Shown one piece after another: positions 51,801 through 63,804 of a DNA stretch of 64,000 bases. Made by a program: the position numbers and the translations under genes. Positions within the stretch are counted from its first letter, which is position 1; each line of letters begins with the position of its first letter. Below the pieces are notes generated by a model. That model made no database searches. It saw only the letters and a list, made by a program, of their open reading frames with translations, and had not been told where the DNA came from. This DNA is from Nissolia schottii (taxonomy: Eukaryota > Streptophyta > Magnoliopsida > Fabales > Fabaceae), in contig QANU01043359.1 of assembly GCA_003254905.1 (NCBI GenBank), positions 16,911 to 80,910 of the forward strand, given 5' to 3'.

Positions 51801-51980
51801 TTCGATACTCGTTAAATTCTGACGGCAACCCGAGAATCGCCGCGAAATTTCTCGGGATTACGAGGCCATCACTTTAACTAATATTTTTAGAAAATAACTT
51901 TTAAAATTTTTCAATCAAAATAACTGGCTCGTGATTTATTAATTAGGTGAAATTCTTCTTAAGGAAAAAGGGATGTTACA
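48840..51980 (-). mobile_element. Fossil long LTR, family L, with expanded repeat array
   Basis: Ends GGGATGTTACA at 51980. The left part shares blocks with 21770-22200 and 39290-39650 (GATGGTGAGGGGAGTGCC, GAGGAGCTTGTCCTTCAGATG). It carries four 175-bp units. The outer left terminus is missing, so it is truncated. Its U3 is longer and more diverged than in the copies ending at 10221, 24016 and 41233. Confidence 0.65.
49574..50200. repeat. 175-bp tandem repeat, four units, in long LTR
   Basis: Units start at about 49574, 49751, 49924 and 50099 (spacings 177, 173 and 175). Each holds the blocks CGATGGACTC, AAGGTTTTTGATAG, CCCATTTTTCATGA and AACCCAGATTT. The 250-codon open frame across the array (49670-50422) is a by-product of this composition. 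Confidence 0.88.
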
Positions 51981-52951
51981 GGGTACGGTATAAGCTCAGC
52001 CTTAACCCTACCTTTAACCTATTGGATTAAAAAAAAAACCTATCTTAACCTACCCATGGGTTTTATAAATCAAAATCCTAACTCTACCCACAGAAAAATA
52101 TTTAAACCCTTACCCTACCTACTACTTTGTGAAAAATATTTTTATCTTTACAAAAGTGTTAATTACATTTAATTTAGTACCTAAAATAACATAACAACTA
52201 GAAGACATAACACAATTTGTTTGATATATAGCGAAAAATAAAGTAAGACATGTGTAATATGCAAAACAATCATTTAACACCAAAGAAAAAGAATTTAAGA
52301 GAGCCTAAATTTGTCTATTATATATATATATATGGGGCGCGGGTAAGGTCAGGTCGGATCTAAAGTAAACCCTAACCATATCCTAACTCATGCAAGTAAT
52401 TTAGAATAATTACCCTTACAAGTAAATACCCATACAGGAGCAGGTTTTTACCCTACCCAACAGATTGGGTTGGGACGAGTATCCGTGGGTAGAGTTGGAA
52501 TTGTCATCCCCAAGGAGCCGACGAAGAATGCACACTAATGAACTCAAACGAGCAAAGAGGCAACACAGAGTTTGGACGAGCAAGGAGAATCAAAAGAGCA
52601 ATGGTTAATGGTTCTTAGTCTGTGAGTGAGAGAAAAGGAAAGTGGGAGTGAAAGACAAAGACGAGGGTGATCGAAATGATGTAAAATACGTTATCCCGTA
52701 TTATTTTAAAAATTGTTGCTGAATTAGCATTTTCTAAAAAATAAAAAATAAAAATCATTAACTACACGAAATAAGTTCCCACCAGCACCATTCACCCACT
52801 GACAACACAACACAAAACTCACATGTCTTCACCCCTTCTCCCTAACTCTCGCTCACACACACACTCCAAGCTGCCTCTGCTTTCAGATCTACACTACACT
52901 CAAACAAAAACCAAAACCAAAACCAGAACCAAAGAAAGAAAGTAAAAAAAA
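51981..52951. other. Upstream region of the PMEI gene
   Basis: Pyrimidine- and AT-rich spacer. About 51990-52500 has repeated CCTACC/AACCCTA-type phrases and a short (TA)n run at 52321, and looks like an old non-coding repeat. 52800-52950 is a CA/CT-rich leader. No gene is seen. Confidence 0.45.
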
Positions 52952-53614
52952 ATGCAAACCCTTAATCTCACACTCTCCACTTTCCTCCTCTTGTTCACAT
53001 CCACGACATTCTTCTCCTCCACCACCGCATCACCACCGTCAAAGAACGACGGCAACAACGCGCGGGATCTGGTCCGCTCATCATGCCTCCACGCAAGGTA
53101 CCCGACCCTCTGCCTGCGAACCCTCTCCCACTACGCGGGGCCCGCCAACACCCCGCTGGACGTGGCCCGGGCCGCCCTCAGGGTTAGCCTGGCACACGCC
53201 CGCCGTGCCTGCCGTTACCTCAGATCCCTCCACCCACCATCAGGCCCAGGCCCATTGGGCCAGACCAACAACAACAATTATAATCACAGCCCAAGCGCAA
53301 AGAGGCAGCGAGTGGCGCTGAGCGACTGCGTGGAACAGATGGCCGACTCGGTGGACGAGCTGAAGAGGAGCCTTGAGGAGCTCCGGCACCTCCGAACGGC
53401 GACGTTCTCGTGGCAGATGAGCAACGCCCAGACGTGGGTGAGCGCCGCCCTCACTGACGGCGACACGTGCCTCGACGGCCTAGGAGACGGCGGCGACAGG
53501 AAGGTGAGGAGGGAAGTGAAGCGAAGGGTGACGGACGTGGCGAGGGTAACCAGCAATGCGCTGTACATGATCAACCGTGTCGGTGAAGGTGGGGCCGGCA
53601 AGCCTAAGAAGTAA
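52952..53614 (+). CDS. Plant invertase/pectin methylesterase inhibitor (PMEI) domain protein
   Basis: Intronless, 220 residues, secreted. PMEI-domain proteins bind and block pectin methylesterases or invertases in the cell wall; which target applies cannot be told from sequence. Seen: a hydrophobic signal peptide (about residues 5-26, LTLSTFLLLFTSTTF); the domain start ARDLVRSSCLHARYPTLC with the first Cys pair at 45 and 54; further Cys at 87, 126 (ALSDCVEQM) and 173 (DGDTCLDG); and the typical helix AQTWVSAALTDGDTC with a late SNALYMINRV. A His/Pro- and Asn-rich loop (about 93-116, with NNNNYNHSPS) lengthens the region between helices. The GC-rich ORF is flanked by AT-rich DNA. The start is the first ATG after an A-rich leader. 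Antisense frames are GC shadows. Confidence 0.9.
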   Translation: MQTLNLTLSTFLLLFTSTTFFSSTTASPPSKNDGNNARDLVRSSCLHARYPTLCLRTLSHYAGPANTPLDVARAALRVSLAHARRACRYLRSLHPPSGPGPLGQTNNNNYNHSPSAKRQRVALSDCVEQMADSVDELKRSLEELRHLRTATFSWQMSNAQTWVSAALTDGDTCLDGLGDGGDRKVRREVKRRVTDVARVTSNALYMINRVGEGGAGKPKK

Positions 53615-55084
53615 GCATCGTTCTATTGGCTCAAGTTACAAGAACTGCGAGAGCGCCACGTAGTGAAGTTGGGTTAATAATTACTAGGTGAATAACCAGC
53701 GTTATTATTTTGCATTATTAAGATGTAAAGCCAACGTTGGTGTCATGTGGTGGTTCTATCTATCTACTTCCTTGGTTCACGTTATTAATGGAAGAAATTC
53801 GTGCATATTCTTCTGGTACATTTAATGTAAGAAATGTTATTTAGTAAGTGAGATATCATGTTGACTTATTTACAATTTATCGTTAGATTATATGAGATTT
53901 TAATAAAGCATGAAATTTATTAAAATTTTACCTAATGGTTAATGATAGGTGAGTTGACATCGCTCTGATACTAAATGAGTTCATGTAATATAATTGTACT
54001 TGATATATGATTCAAAAATGTTATCAATCATAATTTCTTGTTTTTGATATAATTTTTGAATATTATAAATTAAAATTAATGGTTGGCGATGTTATTGAAA
54101 TATGCATTAAAAGTGTGTTGTAGGAGTGTGATGAAAATTTTCAATTAATGGAGTATATAAAAAATGATTTTATTAGTAAGTGTTATAAAAATATTTTATT
54201 AGAAAGATAACTTTTTAAAATTTTTAATCCATTAAATGTTTGTTTTTTCCTTCATAAAATCTTATCACTTTTAAGTGAAAAAAAAAATGTAAAATCTGTC
54301 AAAAGACTCGTTAGCTACTTGGCTATTCTTGCAAAACTGTTAACTTTTTGTTTTTTTATTTCTTTTCTGTCTATTTTTCTGACAGAGATACAATGAGAAA
54401 TTGGATGCTGTCACAAAATAACTCTCTTCTTGAAAATGACAAATACCTAAAAAACAATATTTTTTTAAATAGAGTTTAATCTTTCAAAACATTTAAAGTA
54501 AAATACACACTCATCCAATTATACATGCCTTAATATAGGAATTTTTACAAGTATATTCCCCAAAATATAATAAATCCCCGTAATATGCATATGATACAAG
54601 ATTTACAATTGTATGAGCGATAGTATTGAAATTGCCACAAGACATGACAATTTTAGTACCATTTTTTTATAAAAAAATAAGGAAAAAAGGGTTGAAATCG
54701 TCACCCCATGGCGATTTCAGCACACCCAAAATCGCTACACTTAATGGCAATTTCAGCCCTTTTTTCCTTTTTTTTAAATTCTAAAATTGCCATACATTAT
54801 GGTGATTTCAGTTTTTTCGGCCCATACGTTTGTAAAATTCGTATCCAACTCATTTGTTGAGCAACAATTATGTTATAAACCATATAAAAGTTAATGCCCC
54901 TTAAATATACTCTTTCCATCCATTTTATACACACAAAAACACCTCTTTCCTATAAAATAAAATAAAACACAATTTAGTCCTTTTTAATATCATTTTCCTA
55001 TTTCTTAAATTAACTACAATATTTAATGTTTATTATTTTATTTCTTAAATTAACTACAATATTTTCCTATTTTATTTAATGTTT
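53615..55084. other. PMEI 3' flank and AT-rich spacer
   Basis: No gene is seen. A 23-bp inverted repeat (54681-54703 and 54745-54767, stem GGAAAAAAGGG...) with repeated GCGATTTCAG blocks in the loop lies at 54681-54767. Confidence 0.5.
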
Positions 55085-55425
55085 CTTAAATTAATGTTTT
55101 CAAATTTATATTATATGATCCAAATCTTCTCTTAAAATCTCTTATTCAATCAAATATTCTTTTAATCTCCTTAAAATCTTCATTGATTCTCTTTGTGATT
55201 TATTTTTCTGCAATTAAAATTAAAAAAACTAAAAAGAAACAAAAAATCTACAAATTGATTCCTAAAATAAAAAATGGTGCCTTAAATTACATTTTTTCTC
55301 AATTTCTCTCAAAGAGGATAATATGCAAAACATATTAATTAAGCATTGAAACCACAAATTTTTAGGATACAATGGTTAATTATGTAATGGTAAAATAGGG
55401 TATAAAATCCCCTATCAAAATACCT
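55085..55425 (-). mobile_element. Fossil Tat-type LTR fragment (family T)
   Basis: Matches 41690-42000 closely, with shared blocks around CATATTAATTAAGCATT and ATTTATTTTTCTGCAAT. On the minus strand the LTR starts TGATAGGGGATTTTAT, preceded by a purine-rich AGTGTGAGG tract as expected of a polypurine tract next to a 3' LTR. Only the first part of the LTR and some internal sequence (to about 55890) remain. Confidence 0.6.
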
Positions 55426-55893
55426 CACACTTGAACAATTGCATGCCCTCATGCAAGGAACTAAGAATAGAAGTAGAGTAAAAATAAAAAAGGAAATAAA
55501 AGAAAGAAAAATCTTTTTGGTGCGGTAACCCTATTTACATCCCCCTACAAAGCCGCGAAACTCAAGGGGGAACTTAATCCAGCTCACTAACTATTAGACA
55601 ACTATGCAATATATATGTGACAATTTAAGAATAGTGCACAGTCAGACAAGGGGTAGTATCACTGTGAACAAAAATCAATTTTTCTGGCATAAAAATCATG
55701 AACAAAGAATAAATCAAGGCATGTTAAAATCAAGTAGGCCTTACCAATTAGTGTGTGTCACTCATCACTCATAGCGTATAGGTTCACCCAATACTCGCTC
55801 AAACACTACAATACAATTGCCATAGGCTTGACTTTCTTCTAAGCATCACAGATCACCAATTAAACATGAAATGCATCAAGAGGTCTTTTAAAA

Positions 55894-56075
55894 NAGCATG
55901 TTATTTAAAGTATGTGATTAGTGTGTATGTTGTAAGTGTGTGTGCTTATGGTAAGTGTATGTATGTGATTAATATGTATGTGATCAGTGTATGTATGTTA
56001 GTGTGTATGCTGTAAGTGTGTGTGTGATAAGTGTGTGTATGTGTGTGTAAGTGTATGTATGTGATTAGTATTATA
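55894..56075. repeat. GT-rich tandem repeat
   Basis: Diverged units of GTGTGTATGT, GTAAGTGTATGTATGTGATTAG type fill about 170 bp. Base 55894, just before the array, is N, so its length in the assembly may be unreliable. Confidence 0.75.
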
Positions 56076-58455
56076 TCAAGGAACCACAATCGCCGCTTCC
56101 GGGTTTGCCACCATGCCGTTGAGGATAATTACTGTAGGTCAAATTAATCTCTCGGTTCATTATCATTACTGTATTGTCACATTTTCGTTGATTTATCACA
56201 TTGAAAAGGATAGCAACAACAATTGAGACTGCAAATGAGCTTTAGCTACACTGGAAACTAAAAAATAAGGTTGTCGGAGCAGTTGTAGTGATAAATGAAG
56301 CTGCAATAGCAACTAAAATTTGTAGCTTCAAGTGTCGTCAGACCATATTTTTAGCGTTTAGTGTTGCCACATAGTCTCTGTTGTTATCACATTCTCATTT
56401 AATGCAAAAAAAATTAATGAAAACATGACAACACAATGATGATAATGAATTGAAAGACTAATTTAATATGTAATTTACAATTTTGAGGATTAAAAAGTTA
56501 AATTTTGAACTTTAATAACGAAAGTGACTCAGGCTTACACTTTCAGAGACCAAAATGAGCATTTCCCCTATTTTAAACATCATTAAATACATCTAAATTT
56601 ACAAAAATCATAAACATTGAAAGGCCGAAATACCTTTCTCATCCTCTAATTATGCCTATTTATTCAATTTTATCTTGTAAAAAAAAATCAATTTGGTCCT
56701 CCATTACAAAACATTAATCAATTAGTCTTCTAGTTCCTCCACTAACAAACAATGCTAACGTGACTGTTATTTTGCTAAAATCACATACTTTTGGCATCCA
56801 AAAAAAAGACATTGTTTTGGCTATTTTTTTAGGGTACGCCTCATAAACACAAAACAACCCTCATTCACATTCTTATTATAAACACAAACACACACCACAA
56901 CTCTCATTCACACACACAAGTTATTGGTTGATCTTTCTATTTTTTTTTTTTTCAACAGCAAACACAAATTTAACTGGGCAACTGAAGTAGAGATAGAGTT
57001 AGAAACAGAGAGGGAAAGAGAAATAGAGAGTGAGAAAGAGAGGCTTTATGGGACAGCGATACAGTGACGGCAGCAGCGGGGCAGTGCGGTAGAGATAATC
57101 ATTTTTCATTTATCTATCTATCTATTTATTTATTTATATATATATATATAGGTATAGTTCTGCTAGTTAATTTAAAAAAAAAATAAAAGGACAATTTTAA
57201 TTTAATTGTATATCATCGGGGGGTATTTGGTGCCGAATGAGGCCACATAATATCGGCGTATTTATCGGCATACACACAGTATACGTCGACATAGTTTGCA
57301 TCATTTGTGTAATTTTGAAATGAAGTTTGCAACGGATTTTGAATACAAAATCTCTCGATAAATCTGTCGTTTCTGATAGTGTAACGTGGTGAGATGGTGT
57401 TAGGAACATCATGTCATGGCATTCGCTGGATGTGGGTCACTACTAGACAATAACTGAACTCTGCAATGCAATGCAATACCAAAACAACGCACCTTGTCAT
57501 TTTTCATTCATCTCGTATAACAAAATCCATCTTACGAAATATTTTAGATACTAAATATTTAAGCGTCCAATAGTGAAACATTTTCCCACTTGACGAAATA
57601 CTAATCTAGAGTCCTCCTCTCGTATCAATGTTATAGACTCTTTAACATAATGGATTTTGCCATCACATAATATCATCGGATGGCCAGTTAGATCCACTTT
57701 GCGTGAGACAAAAATCCTCATTAAATTGAAGTCAACCTCGTGGCCAAAAGTTTCAGGGAAAAATGTGGTAACCTAATCTTTAGTCAGCTCAAAAAAGACT
57801 ACAATCAATTTATGTCCAATCTATGGTCGTCTCCTCCTCGTAGATGGGAATAAAACAATGTCTATGTCCCATTAAGTAGTTGTCCAAAGGTTACATCAAA
57901 ATGGGTTAACTCCTACTCTAGCCATTCATGGTCAGGTAGGGCTTTTCAGCAGATGTAGACTCAATTCTATCTCACCAGGAGCACCGGACAATCTCTCGAA
58001 ATTGCCATCTTCTGAACATACTAATCATCCAAGCAAGTAATCCACAACATACACATTTTAACTCAACCAAAGGAGTAGTGTTAGTATGCAACACGAGGCC
58101 CGGTCACTTAGCAACTCTGCAAGATACACAACATGGCAAGATAAAAAACGAGTCCTATTTAGACACTAATTTAGTGTATCCATCAACACCAGGGACTTGG
58201 TGTGTAAAAAGTATAGATTTTACATTGAAGAGTAGGGAACCAGAGGAACTGTAGTTGGCAATACTCATCATCGTAAAATCCTCACTATTTTACACGTGAA
58301 TCACCAATGTCGATGTATACAATAAGTACGTACAAATATAACTATTCCAAAAACACGGGACTTCCAATGGAGCAGAAACAGAAAGAGTGAAATATATTCT
58401 TCTAAGCCACATACCTTGTTTATAATGAAAGGAAGGAAATACACTGAAATTCGTT
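56076..58455. other. Intergenic region downstream of the KASII exons
   Basis: AT-rich with no supported gene. It contains a short (ATCT)n/(TA)n tract at 57110-57150. The part nearest 58455 presumably holds the 3' UTR of the minus-strand KASII exons. Confidence 0.5.
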
Positions 58456-60383
58456 TCACTTGTAAGGGGCAAATATGATTGAGGAATTGTGGCCACCAAA
58501 ACCAAATGAATTAGACAAGGCTGCCTTGATGTCTAGTCTCTCTTTCTTTGGGCCCACAAGCACAGTAGCATCCTGATTTTTGTTTTCAGTTAACCAAATT
58601 AGAGCATTTTGAATTCTATAAATGACAGGGCACGACACACATTCAAAAAAGGGATATCATACCACTCCTTCGTCTGGGTTTTCTAGATTGATATTTGGAT
58701 GAACCCACCCTGTCTTTATTGCCTACAATGAAGAGGGGAGAAAAAACGAAGATCTAAACAAATTTGCATGAAACTTTGGCTACTAGAATATATTCAACAA
58801 AGCAGTTCATTATTTTCACCTGCACCGCCACTACAGCTTCCACACCACCAGCTGCCCCTAGTAGATGACCAATCATAGATTTAGTAGAATTCACTCGAAG
58901 CTGTACAAACAAAACATCTCGGTAAGCAAGGTAAGCAGCAGCATAAATTAAAGCAATTACAAGGGCAAGAGACCAGAAATATCTTACAATTGATTAGCAA
59001 GAAAATAATAGTAATAACTAACAATAACATACAAAGTAAATTACCTCAGGATTTTGACCAAAACAATGCATAAGAGCCTCGTACTCCTTGAGATCTCCAG
59101 CTGGTGTGGATGTCGCATGCGCATTTATGTAGTTCACATCCTCTCTTGATACTCCCGACTGAGCTAGAGCCCTTTCAATGCAAAGAATAACACCAGAACC
59201 TGTTTGAGATTGAATAGATAAACATAAGTGCATACTTAAGCCATGCATGATCTTCAAGGATACAAAGTACCAACTATTAACAAATTCGTGATAGTGCTCA
59301 TCAAGTATCATTAATAAAGTGTAGAAAAAAAATCTATTACAGTCTGATGGAAACTTTTTTACTTTAGCAGGCTGTGTAAATCTCTAACTATTCTAAAATT
59401 GCATGGTCAAAGGGCATGTGCAATTCTGTAATTGAAGTTATAAGATGACATGAAGTGTGGAAAGTCACACAATAACACAATTTTTACGAACATAAAGTAA
59501 CACACACAAGCAGCAAACATGAATTTGCATTTAGAAGCTTTACCCTCCATTTGGAAAAGTTACCAGAAAAGCATACAGATCTTTTCTTCCAAAACATGCC
59601 TTGGCAGAATTTATACAAGATGATAGTTGCAAAACCATGATTCCAAATAATATAAGGAGTCAACAAGAAAATATAACCATTAAAACTGTTGTGCAATGGT
59701 CATAATTATGACAATTCTATTTTTCCCATAGTTATAGCATCAATCCAAAAAGGGAAGATAAATTTGGATGTCAAAAACCTAGATTTTGTTTGGCACCACT
59801 CCCAGTTTTATTTCTGAAACAGCTCTCCTGAATAATAATATACAAGAACAGCCTTTAAGAACAATAAAATAAAATAAAAATGTTTGAAACAATAATTTTA
59901 TTAAAAATAGATAATGAAAAGAAAATAAAAAAGAACAAAAAACAGTTTGTATATTATTACAGTTTTTCCATTAAAGAAAACGATTTTCATTAGTTGTTCC
60001 CCATGTTTTCAATGAACACCAAGGACCAAAAACAAAAAACAGAACCTCATGTTCAGTATTAATATGGTGATGTAATCTTCTGAAAGATTTTCTTGTTTAT
60101 ACTTTCTGAAGAAAATTTAAAACTGTTCCGAGCATGCCCCAAAGAAAAGATAAAACATGTTTGCTTTCAACAAGTAAAGGTCCACTGACTGGATACTATA
60201 TTCATCAACAAAAGCTCTCATATTCAAACAAGTATAATATATAATTCAAGCAAAGAAAACTTATAAGCCTATGTTCCATTGAGGCAAAATACTGGCAAAA
60301 AGAGCATTATGAAATTATGTACTTGCACATAAAAACAAAAAACTAAAAAGCGGTTAATGAAGAATCATAAACTTGTGTTATCA

Positions 60384-60680
60384 TGTTAGAGACCCAGACC
60401 CATACTATGGGCAGGTTTACTCTAGAAGGAAGAGGGAAGTAGGCCAAAACACTAAAGAGAGACAGCAAAACAGCAACTGAACAATTAAGGAAGGATGGAA
60501 ATAACTGTCCAGAGAGTTAGTTAGTTAGTAGCTAGCTGGGAGGGTATAAGAGAGAGTTCAGGGGTAAGGATGTTTTTGTGATTCATTTCGTAAGTGCAGT
60601 ACTCATTCTTCTTGCGGGATTTGGTTTTGCCATTCCCTGTGTTTAATAAAAAGGAGTTTCTCTCATACCAGGTTCTAGCA
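60384..60680 (+). mobile_element. Probable solo LTR (Copia-like) in a KASII intron
   Basis: A 297-bp fossil with ends TGTTAGAGACC and GGTTCTAGCA, which form a short inverted repeat. A TATAAGAGA promoter-like site lies near 60547, and AATAAAAAG near 60646. The flanks TATCA and CATCA agree at four of five bases. No coding part is present. It lies in the 2.1 kb intron between the exons at 59199 and 61313. Confidence 0.5.
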
Positions 60681-61781
60681 CATCAACATTCATTCAGCAT
60701 ACATATCTTATAATCTAAAGATTGTTCAAAGAAGTTAAAAGGACAATTTTTACAGAACAATGGATTTAAGAAAGTTTACTCCAAAATAGTTTGCGTTGAA
60801 GGAGAATAATAGAGTTGTTAATGTCTATGTGAAATTGAACAAGAGAAACAACATTACACCTAAGGAGCATTTTCATTTAACCACATGGTTCCTGGATCAC
60901 AAAGCCAGAGGAAACAGAAGTTTTTCATTAACAGAAAAGCTTAAAAGGTTTAACTTTACTGAACCACGAAAAAAGACAGCCATTTTCCAATCAGTTTCCC
61001 ATAAACTTTCATTACGTGATACATAGACTAATTTATCAAAATCCCTAACAAAAAGTAAAAGCCACAAGGAAAAGAAAATTGCATCCATGCATAACGAAAA
61101 TGCCAGGAAGAATTTTGAATATATGAATAAACTCATAATGAATATTTACAAATGTCCTTTCAGCCTATGACATGATTCAATCCATCCCTCAAAGAAGGTT
61201 TAGACCCAGGTCATTGGCATCAACATATTATTCTACAAAGTCGTCTATAAATTTACCAATTATTTGTTGTTATATAAATTGAATAGGCCTTGAAGAAGAT
61301 GTAACAGTTTACCATCAGGACGTGGCTCAGTCACATGGTAAGCATCACAAGTGAAGCTTCCACCAAGGAACTCTGCATATATGTTTGCACCTCTTTGCTG
61401 CAATATCAAAAATTAGATGACTATGTCAATTACTTGAAATATACTGCCAAACATGTCATGAGAAATATAGGCAGCATCACTGGCAACAAGAAGTATTTAG
61501 CTTTTGAAGCATGATTCTAACATAAGACAGGAGATTGGATGTATCCACGTATAGAATGAGATAGATGAAATATATGAAGTACATAAGTGCTGTAGTAATA
61601 TTCTACATCACGGTTTAGGGTGGTTTTATTATCAAAATATTATATTAGAATAGGACTACCTTAGCATGCTCTAATTCTTCTAACAGCAAAACTCCAGCTC
61701 CTTCCCCCATGACAAATCCATCACGATTCTGTAATAACACAAACAAACTAGTTGTTAGCAACAGAAGTGCAAGGCACAATG

Positions 61782-61800
61782 AAAAAAAAAAAAAAAAAAN
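61782..61800. other. Poly(A) run ending in N: likely assembly junction
   Basis: A run of A ends in an undetermined base at 61800. It separates the KASII exon at 61660-61728 from the misplaced N-terminal exon at 62782-63034. A second N lies at 63612. Confidence 0.8.
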
Positions 61801-63034
61801 ACTAAATGAATAGTTGGCCATAAATCATGGTCATAAGGCAGCTTCCTTCTACATCAGAGCAACTCGGCAGTTCAAACTAGCACACAAGTTCCAACCACTC
61901 AAGAAACCAATGCCAACAGCCTTGCAAGAAAGTGAGTGCCTACCACTAAAAGCGAGTCAAGGAATATGTCCACAATTTTTAAGGGCAAAGAATTAAAATC
62001 CTAAAGTTTCACATTAATATTGATCAGTGAATGTAACAGCGGGCCTCGAACAGATAATAGTTAGGCTTAAGTAAACTAGTTTTACTGCAAATCTAGAACA
62101 ACAAAACATGCTACTAAACCTCTAATCACATGGCAGCATTCCCAAACATATATCCATTATTTAGAATGATATGAATCAAGAAAGACAACTAAACCAAAAC
62201 ACTACCAAGCCGGAACGTGCATGCAGAAGTCTAAGTGATGACATGTCCAAAGCATTCACAGAACTTAAGATGTAAGAGCAAAACCAATGTAACCATAAAC
62301 AAAAGCAAAGAAAGGTTTTTGATGCCTTATTTCTCAACTTTAGGATGATTTTGATGCCTAACTGTACCATAAAACTAATAGGAAAGCAAATCATTCCAAA
62401 TCCAACGTGCCCATTTAAGTGAAATACTGCGCGTCAGTACTATCCATATTAACTCAAACCTCGTTTATCCCTACACTATCTGATGAAGCAAACCAATTAA
62501 TAAATAAATAAAATGTTTGCACCCAAAAAATAATTAACATAATAAATAATAATAGCAATAACAACATGAATAAATAAAGCAGAGTCAGATGCTTTATAAC
62601 TCAGAGAAAATGCATCATCACACAAGAGCCGAAAAATGGTAAAACCCCAGATTTCACAACTAACCAGAGAAGAGACGATAAATTAAAAGTAATCAATAAA
62701 AAAAAAGTTACAATCTCAAGTTCAGAATAAGGTAGAAATAATAATAATAAAAATAAAAAATAGAAAATCGAAGGAAATTACCAGAATGGGGCACTCGCTT
62801 ATTGCGTCTGCGATTGAATGAAGAAGCGCTGGATCCAGGAAGCGAGGAGATGGCAGCGTCGGCACCGAAAGAAGAGCGTGCAGCGAGCCGAGAGGAGCAC
62901 CTAGCCACGTGCCTCCTGCGACGGGAGCACGTGACTGAGGTGCTCGGGGAGCGGTCGGGGTGGGACGAGAGGGACATGCAGGCGGCGACGAGCCACGTGC
63001 AGAGGGGAGAGGACAGAGAAGAAGCGGGAGCCAT

Positions 63035-63804
63035 GGAGGAAGAAGAGGAGTCAAATCGAGAGAAACCCCACACGTGTGTGTTGGCGGGGTGGGGTGGGGG
63101 TATGAGTGGGAGATGAAGAGTCACAGCGGTTATGAGGGAAAGTGTGAGGAGTGGCGATGGGAGAGAAGAGTGATGAGTTGCATTCGACGATGGGAAGTGA
63201 GTGAGGGGTTTGAAGAGCGCAGGGAGGAGGAGGTTTTGGCTTTGTGCAGAGGGACTAGTGAGTGTTGTGGTGAGAGGACCCCCCCGCCCCCAAAACACCA
63301 AACAATAATAAGTGGGAAAGAAACGGATGCACACACACTCACTATAGAAAAATAGAATATATAATAAGAATAATCACACTAACCTCCTCTAAAATTTATT
63401 GATAACACACTTTTCTTCTTCCTAAATTTTAAAAAAAATCATTCACCTTTAATTAAAGTATTTTACACTTGCCTCCCTTACATGTGATGTGCACATGATT
63501 CATACACATAAAATGACTTTTATGCCCTCACTTATTTATTCAATTTTCATTTTATTATTCCTGTCTTAATGTCTCAATCTTTCCTCTTTCCGCCTCTCTC
63601 TCCACCAACCANTTAGCCTTCTTGCTCCATCTTTGACTGCATTTGATGCTAACTTCCTTCCACAAGACCAGCAGACATTGCATATTTTACAACTTCCCAC
63701 AATTGTTACGATCTAAATATAAAATCAACGGCTGAATGTGACAGGCTGACAGCAACCTCTACTTTCTCAAAGGCTGTCACTAAAAGTTTCAAGAGAGTGA
63801 TTAC
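63035..63804. other. Upstream flank of the KASII N-terminal exon
   Basis: 63035-63350 is GC- and CT-rich (read on minus) and suits a promoter and 5' leader for the exon ending at 63034. 63360-63700 is AT-rich with an N at 63612. No other gene is seen. Confidence 0.5.

Larger units (their letters stand above)
58456..63034 (-). pseudogene. KASII: 3-oxoacyl-ACP synthase II (KASII), incomplete exon set
   Basis: KASII is the plastid condensing enzyme that extends 16:0-ACP to 18:0-ACP. Minus-strand exons: 63034-62782 (N-terminus, SSPLCTWLVAACMSL), 61728-61660 ([19 protein letters not shown]), 61397-61313 ([19 protein letters not shown]), 59199-59045 (NYINAHATSTPAGD), 58900-58820 (NSTKSMIGHLLGAAGG), 58722-58663 (TGWVHPNINLENPDEG), 58572-58456 (LVGPKKERLDIKAALSNSFG, ending FAPYK and stop). 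The last six exons are phase-consistent and keep both catalytic His regions. The N-terminal exon ends in phase 1 while the next begins in phase 0, and the exons that should hold the active-site Cys (STACATS region) are absent between them. Either the gene is broken or, more likely, the assembly is misordered here (N at 61800). Scored as pseudogene because the model as assembled cannot work. Confidence 0.85.

Noticed and set aside
53284-53601. 105-codon antisense frame over the PMEI gene
   Set aside because: A shadow of the PMEI coding frame in GC-rich sequence.
62722-63355. Overlapping plus and minus frames around the KASII N-terminal exon
   Set aside because: Only the minus frame starting at 63034 matches the KASII N-terminus; the others are shadows.
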